64,000 nt of DNA from Bacillota bacterium (GTDB taxonomy: Bacteria > Bacillota > Bacilli > Paenibacillales > NBRC-103111): NCBI GenBank assembly GCA_023393235.1, contig JAEWMH010000080.1, forward strand, positions 1 to 64,000, in the 5' to 3' direction. This document shows positions 1 to 7,106 of this stretch, piece by piece. The position numbers were made by a program, and so were the translations under genes. The notes beneath the pieces are model-generated. The model did no database searches and was not told the DNA's origin. It saw only the letters and a program-made list of their open reading frames with translations. The first letter of the stretch is position 1. Each line of letters begins with the position of its first letter.

Positions 1-488
1 TCCGAAACGAACGGTATGAGTTAATTGGAAAAGCACTGCTCGACGGCCAACCGCCGGAAATCTCCCCTGTTGAGAAGCTGTGGGATACAATTGTCCCCAA
101 AACCGGCGGAGGCCTGATGTCGACACCTTCGGACTTGATCCGCTTCGCCAACATGCTGCTGGGTATGGGCCGTCTGGGGGATACACGGATTCTGGGGCGC
201 AAGACAGTGGAGAAAATCACCACCCGGACGCTTTATGGAATTCCCGACTATTGTTGGGGCTCGAATGTCAGCGACAGAAGCTACGGCATCGGCTTGGACA
301 TGAAGCAGGGCCCGGCCTTCCTGTATTCCCCCACAACGTATCTCCATGAAGGGGCAGGCGCCTGCTCCATGGTCATCGACCCCACGGAGCAACTGGCAGC
401 GGTATGGTTCGTGCCTTTTGTCGATAACAATTGGCGTGCAGAGGCTTTGTTCAATGTGTCCAACATCATCTGGTCGGGCATCATCTGA
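1..488 (+). CDS. Serine hydrolase of the beta-lactamase/PBP family, C-terminal part
   Basis: The open frame enters from the left edge (first full codon at base 3) and ends at TGA 486-488, so about 161 C-terminal residues are visible and the catalytic SxxK serine is outside the window. The visible part has the GGGLMSTPSDLIRFANMLL helix typical of class C beta-lactamase-like proteins and an H-E-G-A-G segment followed by a P-x-x-x-L-A-A-V-W strand, the usual position of the third active-site motif (HxG). Family members are secreted or cytosolic esterases, peptidases or beta-lactamases; the substrate cannot be told. The stop overlaps the start of the ABC permease (TGATG), so the hydrolase is translationally coupled to the exporter. 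This suggests export, modification or resistance linked to one compound. Confidence 0.85.
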   Translation, partial: RNERYELIGKALLDGQPPEISPVEKLWDTIVPKTGGGLMSTPSDLIRFANMLLGMGRLGDTRILGRKTVEKITTRTLYGIPDYCWGSNVSDRSYGIGLDMKQGPAFLYSPTTYLHEGAGACSMVIDPTEQLAAVWFVPFVDNNWRAEALFNVSNIIWSGII

Positions 489-1306
489 TGAACAGCCTGA
501 AGCATCATTTGCGGGTATGCCAGGCGGTAGCGGATGTGACCTACAAGGAATGGAGTGCCTACCGAACCCATTCCATGGTGTCCATCATCGTCGGACCGGT
601 TTATTTTATGGTGCAGATGTTTATTTGGACGGCGGTGTATGGAGATCATACCACCTTGGGCGGGATCGATCTGCCGCGGATGATCCGGTACTTCGGTGCC
701 ACGGCGCTGATCGGCTACCTGACCATGGACTTCGCCGATTGGAACCTGTCGATGCTGGTGCGCACCGGCAAGTTCCTGACCTTCCATTTGCGTCCGGTCC
801 ACCACCGCTCCTTTGCCTTGTTCCAAAAAATCGGGCACCGACTGCTGGGATTTCTGTTTGAGTTTTTGCCGTGTCTGTTGATCTTCATCTTTCTGTTTGG
901 GGTGGATATGCGGCCTGCAAGCTACCTTTGGACCTCTCTTTCGGTGATGCTGGCCTTTTTGATGGTGTTCTATGTGAACTACACCATCGGCCTCACTTCG
1001 TTTTGGCTTGTCCAGTCGGATGGAATAAGAGGCGCGTTTATGCTTATATCCGGCATTTTTTCCGGCGCGCTAATTCCCCTGGACTTTTTTCCCCATTGGC
1101 TTCAGGTGGCGCAGTTTTTCCTGCCCTTCCAGTATATGGCCTACATGCCTGCTATGGTATTCACCGGGCAGTATTCACTGGGCGGCATCCATCTTCCCAT
1201 TGAGCACATTGTGGGTATTCAGGCGCTTGCCGTACTGGTGACTTACGGGTTCAATGAGCTCATCCAGCGTCTGGCTATGAAGCAGTTTACCGCTGTCGGA
1301 GCGTAA
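488..1306 (+). CDS. ABC-2 type transporter permease, first subunit
   Basis: A 272-residue membrane protein with about six hydrophobic segments and no ATPase motifs. It resembles the COG4587/COG3694 permeases that always occur as a pair with a COG4586 ATPase, which is the arrangement here. The ATG at 488 overlaps the stop of the hydrolase gene. An upstream in-frame start at 431 would overlap the hydrolase by 58 bases and is rejected. It probably forms the membrane channel with the next gene product. Members of this exporter class are mostly uncharacterised; several sit beside natural-product or lipid genes. Confidence 0.85.
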   Translation: MNSLKHHLRVCQAVADVTYKEWSAYRTHSMVSIIVGPVYFMVQMFIWTAVYGDHTTLGGIDLPRMIRYFGATALIGYLTMDFADWNLSMLVRTGKFLTFHLRPVHHRSFALFQKIGHRLLGFLFEFLPCLLIFIFLFGVDMRPASYLWTSLSVMLAFLMVFYVNYTIGLTSFWLVQSDGIRGAFMLISGIFSGALIPLDFFPHWLQVAQFFLPFQYMAYMPAMVFTGQYSLGGIHLPIEHIVGIQALAVLVTYGFNELIQRLAMKQFTAVGA

Positions 1307-1336
1307 AGCCGGTATACCAGGAAAGGACAGGTCCCC

Positions 1337-2119
1337 ATGAATCGGTATTGGGATGTATATAAGCAATGTTTGTATTCCGCTTTGCTGTCGGCGTCGGCCT
1401 ACCGGATGAATTTTTTCGTCAGCAGCCTGATTACATTAGTGAGCAATATATTGTTTCCGCTGGTGACGCTGCTGATATACCGGGCTGGCGCCAGCTTTTC
1501 CGGCTGGAGCTTCTATGAGGTGCTGCTGATCCAGTCCGTTTTCACCATTTCCAGCGGATTGTCCAGCCTGATTTTTGGCGGCGTGATGTGGACCACCAAT
1601 CATCTTATCCGGGAGGGAAGCTTTGAGGTGGTTCTGCTGAAGCCCCTGAACCCGCTGTTTTTTATCGTGGCCACCACCTTTTCCCTCGATAATGTCGGGT
1701 TATTCCTGGGCGGAGTTACGCTGTTTGGGATTGCCTTGGCGCATGTGGGCGCCATACCGGCGCTTCTCTGGCTGCAGTTTGCGGTGCTGTTTGCCGCGGG
1801 GGCAGCCGTGTTGGCAGGATTATCCCTGATGATGGCCGCCATGTCCTTCAAGTGGGTGGGCAATTCAAGGATATCCGAGCTTGCCGACAGTGTGCTTCAA
1901 TTCGGGAAATATCCGCTGACCATTTTTCCCAAGGCTGTACAGGCTTTGGCGACCATGATCATCCCGGTGGGAATGGTAGGTTTCTTCCCTGCGTCCGCGC
2001 TCTTGGGGCGAGTGCAGGCTGCGGATTTTGCCGCTGTGCTGCCTTGTTTCCTCTTCATGGGGGCGGGGATATGGGCTTACCGGCACATGATACGATTGTA
2101 CGAGGGGGTAGGCGGATGA
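1337..2119 (+). CDS. ABC-2 type transporter permease, second subunit
   Basis: A 260-residue polytopic membrane protein of the same permease class as its neighbour. It starts MNRYWDVYKQC and has hydrophobic segments near residues 25-45, 55-75, 110-170 and 210-250. The ribosome binding site AAGGACAGG lies just upstream of ATG 1337. The gene is 30 bases after the first permease, and its TGA overlaps the ATG of the ATPase (ATGA), so all three exporter genes are co-translated. Two different half-permeases plus one ATPase match the heterodimeric exporter layout of COG4586/3694/4587. Confidence 0.85.
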   Translation: MNRYWDVYKQCLYSALLSASAYRMNFFVSSLITLVSNILFPLVTLLIYRAGASFSGWSFYEVLLIQSVFTISSGLSSLIFGGVMWTTNHLIREGSFEVVLLKPLNPLFFIVATTFSLDNVGLFLGGVTLFGIALAHVGAIPALLWLQFAVLFAAGAAVLAGLSLMMAAMSFKWVGNSRISELADSVLQFGKYPLTIFPKAVQALATMIIPVGMVGFFPASALLGRVQAADFAAVLPCFLFMGAGIWAYRHMIRLYEGVGG

Positions 2120-3138
2120 CGCCGGTTATTGACGTGAAGCACCTGACCAAAACCTATACAACCTACAAGCGGGGCAGCGGCATGGGTCAAACCGTCAAAA
2201 GCTTCTTCCACCGCGAAAAGGTTGTGGTGCATGCGGTCAACGATATTAACTTCAGCATCGGGCAAGGGGAAATCTGCGGGATTCTGGGGCCGAATGGAGC
2301 AGGAAAATCCACCGCCATTAAAATGCTCTGCGGCTCCCTGTACCCCACAAGCGGGGACATCCGGGTGCTGGACTGCTCCCCTGCCAAGGACAGGAGACGG
2401 TATGTGGGCAAAATCGGCGCCGTTTTCGGCCAAAAATCCCAGCTGATCTGGGATATCCCGCCTATGGACAGCTTCCATATGAACAAGGCGATTTATGGGA
2501 TCGGGACCAGGGACTTCAACGACCGTCTGGAGGAGCTGACAGAGCTGCTGGATATCCGGCATGTGATCGAAAAACCTACTAGAGTCCTGTCTCTGGGCGA
2601 ACGGATGAAATGCGAATTCGTCATGGCCATGCTGCACCAGCCGGAGATCCTGTTCCTGGATGAACCCACCATCGGGCTTGATGTGATCGCCAAGGTCAAA
2701 ATCCGCGAGTTTGTGCGCCAGATGAACAAAAAGCTGAATATGACCTGTATTCTCACCACCCATGACCTGGAGGATGTGGAGGAGCTGGCCCACCGGGTGA
2801 TCGTCATCAACCACGGAGAAAAGGTATTCGACGATTCCCTCCGCAGGCTGAGGCTGTTTCTGGGGAACAAGAAGCGGGTGAGCTTCACCTTTGTGGAGTC
2901 TGTCCGCGATACCGTGTTCGACAATGCCCATACCACAGTAGTGGAGCGGCTATCGGATTTCCAGCTGACCCTGGAGGTGGATACGGCGCTTATTTCCATC
3001 AGCGACTTTATTGAGGATATCTCCCGCAAACACCGGTTCTCGGATATTTCCGTGAAGGAGCTGCCCATGCAGCAGGTCATCATGAACATTTATGAGAATG
3101 GGGAAAAAAATATAGATTCCACTTCAGCCGCATTATGA
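2116..3138 (+). CDS. ABC transporter ATP-binding protein (COG4586-like)
   Basis: A 340-residue ATPase energising the two preceding permeases. The Walker A motif GPNGAGKST lies at about residues 58-66, the signature is the degenerate LSLGERMK, and Walker B is ILFLDEPT followed by the H-loop in TTHDLEDVE. The long N-terminal lead before Walker A (YTTYKRGSGMGQTVKSFFHR) and the C-terminal extension of about 100 residues are typical of this class of exporter ATPases. The start at 2116 overlaps the permease stop. The frame is open further upstream, but that stretch is antiparallel reading of the permease gene. Substrate unknown. Confidence 0.9.
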   Translation: MTPVIDVKHLTKTYTTYKRGSGMGQTVKSFFHREKVVVHAVNDINFSIGQGEICGILGPNGAGKSTAIKMLCGSLYPTSGDIRVLDCSPAKDRRRYVGKIGAVFGQKSQLIWDIPPMDSFHMNKAIYGIGTRDFNDRLEELTELLDIRHVIEKPTRVLSLGERMKCEFVMAMLHQPEILFLDEPTIGLDVIAKVKIREFVRQMNKKLNMTCILTTHDLEDVEELAHRVIVINHGEKVFDDSLRRLRLFLGNKKRVSFTFVESVRDTVFDNAHTTVVERLSDFQLTLEVDTALISISDFIEDISRKHRFSDISVKELPMQQVIMNIYENGEKNIDSTSAAL

Positions 3139-3164
3139 TATAATTGATAATGATAATCATTATC
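3139..3164 (+). promoter_or_regulatory. -10 box and perfect Fur operator
   Basis: TATAAT at 3139-3144 is followed by GATAATGATAATCATTATC at 3146-3164. This is identical to the classical 19-bp Fur consensus and contains a 7-1-7 Bacillus-type Fur motif (TGATAATCATTATCT). It sits over the expected transcription start, 32 bases before the methyltransferase ATG, so iron-dependent repression of that gene is likely. No good -35 hexamer is visible. Zur and PerR boxes have different half-sites and fit less well. Confidence 0.85.
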
Positions 3165-3196
3165 TAATTGATGCGAATTGGGTAGGGTTTCATCGG

Positions 3197-3985
3197 ATGG
3201 GGACATTTAAGGGAAACGTGGATTTTGCCACCATACCCGGTCATTGGGTTCTGGCGAACCTGGGGAAAACCGTGCTGCGGCCCGGGGGGATTGAGCTGAC
3301 CCGGACTATGCTGGACCGTCTGGACATCTCGCCGAAGGATGCAGTTGTGGAATACGCCCCCGGTGTTGGCAGAACCGCCAAGCTGACACTAAGCCGCAAG
3401 CCGCATACGTATACGGCCATCGAGCAGGATCAGGAGGCGGCCGCAGTAGTCATGTCCTATCTGAACGGAACCAGTCAGACCTGTGTTGTCGCCGATGCCC
3501 GAACCCCTCCCCTGCCGGATAGCTCCGCCACTGTTATCTATGGCGAAGCCATGCTGACCATGCAGCCGGACCGGCTCAAGGAGCAGATCATCCGGGAAGC
3601 CCACCGTATGCTTCAACCCGGTGGCCGTTATGCCATCCACGAGATGTCCCTGCAGCCCAATGACATCCCTTCCGAGCTGAAGGATATCATTCATAAGGAT
3701 GTTTCCAAGGTCATCCGGGTGAATGCGAGGCCGCTAACCGTGGATGAATGGAAAGGGCTGCTGGAGCAGAACGGCTTCCGCGTCATTGAGGTTCATACCG
3801 CCCCCATGCATCTGCTGCGGGTGAAACGTGTGATCACTGACGAAGGCGTGCTGGGCACACTGAAGATCGGGTACCGCTGCGCCACACGGGGCGGCGCCTT
3901 CAAGCGGGTCTCCTCCATGCGGCAGGTATTTATGAAATACGAGGAATATCTCGGTGCGGTGAGTATGATTGCAGTAAAAGAATAA
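3197..3985 (+). CDS. Class I SAM-dependent methyltransferase, probably Fur-regulated
   Basis: A 262-residue soluble protein. The SAM-binding motif I appears as VVEYAPGVGRTAKL at about residues 49-62. An acidic residue ends the second strand (IEQDQEA), DAR is the adenine-binding acidic position, and LQPGGRYAIHEM is the post-motif III region of type 11 methyltransferases. The C-terminal 100 residues are variable and probably bind the substrate. The start is ATG 3197, with GGGTAGGG upstream. The gene stands alone behind a perfect Fur box, so it is probably induced by iron limitation. A role in metallophore or other iron-related metabolism is only an inference; no siderophore genes are in the window. 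Confidence 0.85.
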   Translation: MGTFKGNVDFATIPGHWVLANLGKTVLRPGGIELTRTMLDRLDISPKDAVVEYAPGVGRTAKLTLSRKPHTYTAIEQDQEAAAVVMSYLNGTSQTCVVADARTPPLPDSSATVIYGEAMLTMQPDRLKEQIIREAHRMLQPGGRYAIHEMSLQPNDIPSELKDIIHKDVSKVIRVNARPLTVDEWKGLLEQNGFRVIEVHTAPMHLLRVKRVITDEGVLGTLKIGYRCATRGGAFKRVSSMRQVFMKYEEYLGAVSMIAVKE

Positions 3986-3989
3986 AGGG

Positions 3990-4166
3990 GTGTTTCCCAA
4001 CCAGATTCCCATTGAGGGCTATACTAGCGAGGTGGTTCAGGCGGTGGAATCGCGGAACCGTTGGTTTACCCAGACTTCCATACCTAAAATCCTGTTCTAC
4101 GCCACACCCGGCTGCACCATCCGCGGGACGCAAATCAGCTGGTGCCGCGGCAGCCTGCACTTAAAC
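3990..4166 (+). pseudogene. Haloalkane dehalogenase-like C-terminal fragment
   Basis: Codons from 3990 read VFPNQIPIEGYTSEVVQAVE, then further residues through IPKILFYATPGCTIRG and ISWCR. This strongly resembles the C-terminal part of haloalkane dehalogenases (alpha/beta hydrolases), where the segment IPKLLFxATPG precedes the catalytic histidine. The nucleophile region is absent, and similarity stops near 4166 just before the catalytic histidine would be reached. The reading frame runs on into the terminator. It begins five bases after the methyltransferase stop. I read it as a decayed remnant left by a deletion. A functional 60-residue protein is unlikely. Confidence 0.7.
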
Positions 4167-4181
4167 GGATGTGTTGTTTCC

Positions 4182-4217
4182 AAGCCCGCTCCGCAACTGG
4201 CGTGGCGGGCTTTTTTA
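4182..4217 (+). terminator. Rho-independent terminator
   Basis: AAGCCCGC (4182-4189) pairs with GCGGGCTT (4205-4212), followed by a run of T. It ends the methyltransferase transcript and the dehalogenase relic. Confidence 0.85.
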
Positions 4218-4229
4218 CAATAAGGAAGC

Positions 4230-4414
4230 TTGGCGGACTGTAGATCCGTTATTTCCCGATTTTTTAATATTTCGCGGTCTTCGCGGACTCACAAGCCGTT
4301 ATTTAGCCTAAAAGTTGCCCCGATCCGCTGTATTTGCCCAATTAACGTCCCCTCTGTCCGCATAATCATAAAACTGATGAATTTTCTCAGAATAACGGTC
4401 ACAGTGTCCGTTAG
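4230..4414. repeat. 185-bp four-arm inverted element, copy 1
   Basis: Two direct arms carry GGAC at 4235 and 4285 (50 bp apart), and two inverted arms carry GTCC at 4356 and 4406 (50 bp apart); the last arm ends CCGTTAG at 4414. Total span is 185 bp. The arms here prefer GCGGAC over TAACGGAC. Each arm continues to a GCCGTTATTT-like end. The element fills the gap between two convergent transcription units. Confidence 0.8.
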
Positions 4415-4464
4415 TAAAAATAGAAGCCGTCCCTCATCCGTTTCCTGATTCCTCCCTTAGAGAT

Positions 4465-5175
4465 TTACCGCTGGTCCGTCCACCGTACCCACGCCCATGT
4501 GCCAACCAGCCCCAGGACACCGGTGGCGACCGGAATGATGTAGCTGGCCATGCTCAACGGAAAAACTGTACTTCCGCTTCCTGCAAGCTGAAGGGCGGGA
4601 ACCGACCAGGGGAGATACGCTCCCAGCCACGTCGACCCGGTAATCAAAGCGACCATCAGTGTGCAAAAGGCATAAGCAATAGGCGCCAGATAACCGCGGG
4701 AGACAATTGCCACAAACACAACAGGACCGCACAGGAGCAACTGCAAGCCGCAGATGATCAGGAGTTGGATAAGATACTGCATTGCCATATCCGCCGAAAA
4801 ACCCTCCAGGCGGAACAGCAGGCACATCAGCAGCGCAAACCCGTAGGTGGCCACCGTCATAACCAGGCTCCACAGTAAAACGGTCAGGAACTTGCCGGCG
4901 ACAATCTTGCCGCGGGATACCGGCAAGGCCAATAAATCCTTCATCGTCCGGTCCGTATATTCCCGTCCGAATACCCAAGCCGCCAATGCGCCGAAGCCCA
5001 CCAGTCCAAAAACGGAAGCAAACATAAACACTGCATTTTGCAAAAAGCCTGCAGCATCCCCTTCTCCGATGCGGATAACGGAGACAAACAGGAAAAACCC
5101 CAGCATTCCCCATAATACTGCGGAACGGCGCAGCTTCATAGACTCCACTTGTATGGCAGTAAGTAAAGCATTCAT
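4465..5175 (-). CDS. ABC-2 type permease (BcrB/lantibiotic-immunity-like)
   Basis: A 236-residue integral membrane protein with about six hydrophobic segments. It starts MNALLTAIQVESMKLRRS, a short amphipathic N-terminus before the first membrane helix. The segment FGREYTDRTMKDLLALPVSR is the cytoplasmic coupling region common in ABC-2 permeases of the bacitracin/lantibiotic immunity type. The ATG overlaps the stop of the ATPase gene (ATGA). With the ATPase it should form a drug or peptide exporter controlled by the adjacent TetR protein. Confidence 0.85.
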   Translation of the reverse strand: MNALLTAIQVESMKLRRSAVLWGMLGFFLFVSVIRIGEGDAAGFLQNAVFMFASVFGLVGFGALAAWVFGREYTDRTMKDLLALPVSRGKIVAGKFLTVLLWSLVMTVATYGFALLMCLLFRLEGFSADMAMQYLIQLLIICGLQLLLCGPVVFVAIVSRGYLAPIAYAFCTLMVALITGSTWLGAYLPWSVPALQLAGSGSTVFPLSMASYIIPVATGVLGLVGTWAWVRWTDQR

Positions 5176-6095
5176 GCCCGCACCTCCCCTGCCGCGATTG
5201 TTTTTAGAAAATAAGACTCCAGCTCTTCTTCCTCCACCTTCAGCATAGAAAGGGGCAGACCCGCATCCGCCAGCAGCCTGGCTACAAATTCAGGGTGGCG
5301 CACCGCCCTTTCGTCCGCAAGCTCAAGCAGTCCTTCTTTCACTTCATGCGCTAAATAACCACTATTCGCCAAAGCCGAACGGGCCGCTTCCCGATGTCCG
5401 CCAACCCCAACATATAACCGCTTTTGCCGGATTTTTTCAAACTCTCCCGCCGTAATCTCCTGCAGCATAACCCCTTTATGGATAATACCGATCCGGGTAG
5501 CCATCTTCGCCACCTCCTCCAGAATGTGGCTGGATATAAACACCGTTTTCCCTTCCTGCTTGGCAAGCTGGATCAGCAGCTCCCGGATTTCCACAATCCC
5601 TGCCGGATCAAGGGCATTAGTCGGTTCATCCAAGATCAGAATATCCGGGTTATGCAGGAGCGCCTTGGCTAGTCCCAGCTTCTGCATATTGCCTAATGAC
5701 AAAAATTTGGCCTTCCGGTCCGCATAGGCGTCCAGGTTAAGCTCCTTCATCACCCTGTCCACGCTGTCTGAAGGCTGCAGACCACGAAGCTTCGCCAGCA
5801 GCAGCAGGTTCTCCCTTACCGTAAAACCGGGATAGGCCGCCGGCATCTCCACCATGTACCCCACACGGTTCCAAAGCCTGCTCCCGCTTTCGCTTACTCT
5901 ATTGCCAAACAGGAATACATCTCCTGAGGTTGGTTTAATCATCCCCAGCAAGGTGCGGATGGTGGTGGTTTTACCTGCTCCGTTCAAGCCGAGAAAACCG
6001 TATACCTCCCCTTGCTGCACCGATAAGGAAACATCCTGAACCACCGAAACCGTTCCATACCGTTTCGTCAACCTTTCCGTCCGAATCTGCTCCAT
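5172..6095 (-). CDS. ABC transporter ATP-binding protein (BcrA-like)
   Basis: A 307-residue ATPase. Walker A is GLNGAGKTT at residues 36-44, the signature is LSLGNMQKLGLAKAL, Walker B is ILILDEPT, and the H-loop is ISSHILEE. The C-terminal regulatory extension is of the DUF4162 type seen in BcrA-like proteins. I start at ATG 6095, which has GGGGAGG eleven bases upstream; the in-frame TTG at 6116 has none. It is translationally coupled to the permease. An imperfect copy of the TetR operator lies 26-43 bases upstream. Confidence 0.9.
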   Translation of the reverse strand: MEQIRTERLTKRYGTVSVVQDVSLSVQQGEVYGFLGLNGAGKTTTIRTLLGMIKPTSGDVFLFGNRVSESGSRLWNRVGYMVEMPAAYPGFTVRENLLLLAKLRGLQPSDSVDRVMKELNLDAYADRKAKFLSLGNMQKLGLAKALLHNPDILILDEPTNALDPAGIVEIRELLIQLAKQEGKTVFISSHILEEVAKMATRIGIIHKGVMLQEITAGEFEKIRQKRLYVGVGGHREAARSALANSGYLAHEVKEGLLELADERAVRHPEFVARLLADAGLPLSMLKVEEEELESYFLKTIAAGEVRA

Positions 6096-6120
6096 CCTGC
6101 TGCATCCTCCCCGCAATTTA

Positions 6121-6138
6121 ACTTAACGTTCGTTTAGT
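6121..6138. promoter_or_regulatory. Imperfect TetR operator before the ABC genes
   Basis: ACTTAACGTTCGTTTAGT differs at two positions from the perfect palindrome found before tetR (6811-6828). It lies between the tetR stop (6161) and the ATPase start (6095), so the repressor could act at both points. I see no convincing separate promoter hexamers here, so the exporter may also be read from the tetR promoter. Confidence 0.65.
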
Positions 6139-6160
6139 GAAATGAGTAAAAAAAGACAGC

Positions 6161-6793
6161 CTACCGGGACCACAATGCTGCATAATAGTCAACGATCCGC
6201 TGTTTTTGCTCCATTCCGAGATTCTGTTCTTTGATCATACCCTGAACAATCAAGACGACAATGTGGGATAAAAATTGGGAAGCCGCCATAGCGAAATCCA
6301 TCTCCCGGAGCTCTCCTCTTGCATACATCTTCCTTAGATAAACCTCCATAGCCTGAAACGGTTGTTTGGTCAGGTCGTCCAGCGCCTCCTGCTGCTCCTG
6401 CTCCAGTTGATTCCGCTCCTGAATCAGAATCAGGAAATAGTCCCTGTCGTTCTGAATCTGTCCGGCAATGCCATCCATCAGAGACAACAGAGTTTGGTCC
6501 AGCGCAGGCTCCCCCAGGAAGGTCTGCTCCAAAAAAGCAACGATCCGGGCAATCCGTTCCTCCTGTGCGACCTGTAAAACCGCCCTCAGAATATCCAGCT
6601 TGCCTCCCGGAAAATAATGATACGCCAGCGCTTCGGTCATACCGATGGTTTTGTTCAGCTCCCGCATGGAGGTAGCGTGATACCCCTTTTGTGCAAATAA
6701 CCGCTTCGCTGTGTCCAGAAGCTGCTGCTTACGCTCTGCCGCTTGTATGTCCCGGTTGGTCATCCGTGTTCGTTTGCCTTCCGCGGTCATCAT
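6161..6793 (-). CDS. TetR/AcrR family repressor
   Basis: A 210-residue regulator. The N-terminal helix-turn-helix (residues about 20-65) has the typical run LFAQKGYHATSMRELNK and a Y-H-Y-F-P-G-G-K hinge (usually YxYFxxKxxL). The C-terminal helical domain would bind an inducer. It is transcribed toward the ABC exporter genes, and a perfect operator palindrome sits between its promoter and start codon, so autoregulation and control of the exporter by its substrate are likely. Two adjacent ATG codons (6793, 6790) follow GGTGAAGG; a later ATG at 6763 is possible but has a weaker site. Confidence 0.9.
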   Translation of the reverse strand: MMTAEGKRTRMTNRDIQAAERKQQLLDTAKRLFAQKGYHATSMRELNKTIGMTEALAYHYFPGGKLDILRAVLQVAQEERIARIVAFLEQTFLGEPALDQTLLSLMDGIAGQIQNDRDYFLILIQERNQLEQEQQEALDDLTKQPFQAMEVYLRKMYARGELREMDFAMAASQFLSHIVVLIVQGMIKEQNLGMEQKQRIVDYYAALWSR

Positions 6794-6810
6794 CCTTCAC
6801 CCCCCATTTA

Positions 6811-6860
6811 ACTTAACGATCGTTAAGTAAATCATATGCGATGAACCTGTCTCTTGTCAA
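6811..6860 (-). promoter_or_regulatory. tetR promoter with perfect 18-bp operator
   Basis: On the minus strand TTGACA (plus 6855-6860), an 18-base spacer and TATGAT (plus 6831-6836) form a near-consensus sigma-A promoter. It is followed by the perfect palindrome ACTTAACGATCGTTAAGT (6811-6828), placed over the transcription start. Confidence 0.85.
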
Positions 6861-6879
6861 ACGGTGTCGGTGCGAATAG

Positions 6880-6907
6880 AAAAAGAAGCAGCCTAAGGAG
6901 GCTGCTT
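6880..6907 (-). terminator. Rho-independent terminator for the FtsX operon
   Basis: AAGCAGCC (6886-6893) pairs with GGCTGCTT (6900-6907). On the minus strand it is followed by CTTTTTC. About 200 bases separate it from the permease stop at 7107, and I see no gene in that gap. Confidence 0.75.
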
Positions 6908-7106
6908 CCACGAAAGCAAACGGTGAATAAATACTCATGTGGAATGACTGGGAGGGAAAGGGGGGACTTGAGGGCGAGTTTTTTGGCGGCTTTGAACCCT
7001 TACCATTCCAATCCAATCAAGGCCGACAAAACGTGTTTGAGCCTCCAAGGCCCCCCTTTCCCGGTAAGGAATGCAACCCAATGAGCATTTACGCGAGCCT
7101 CCTAGG

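Noticed and set aside
1852..2115. In-frame upstream extension of the exporter ATPase
   Set aside because: It overlaps the permease gene in another frame; ATG 2116 gives the normal family start and an ATGA overlap.
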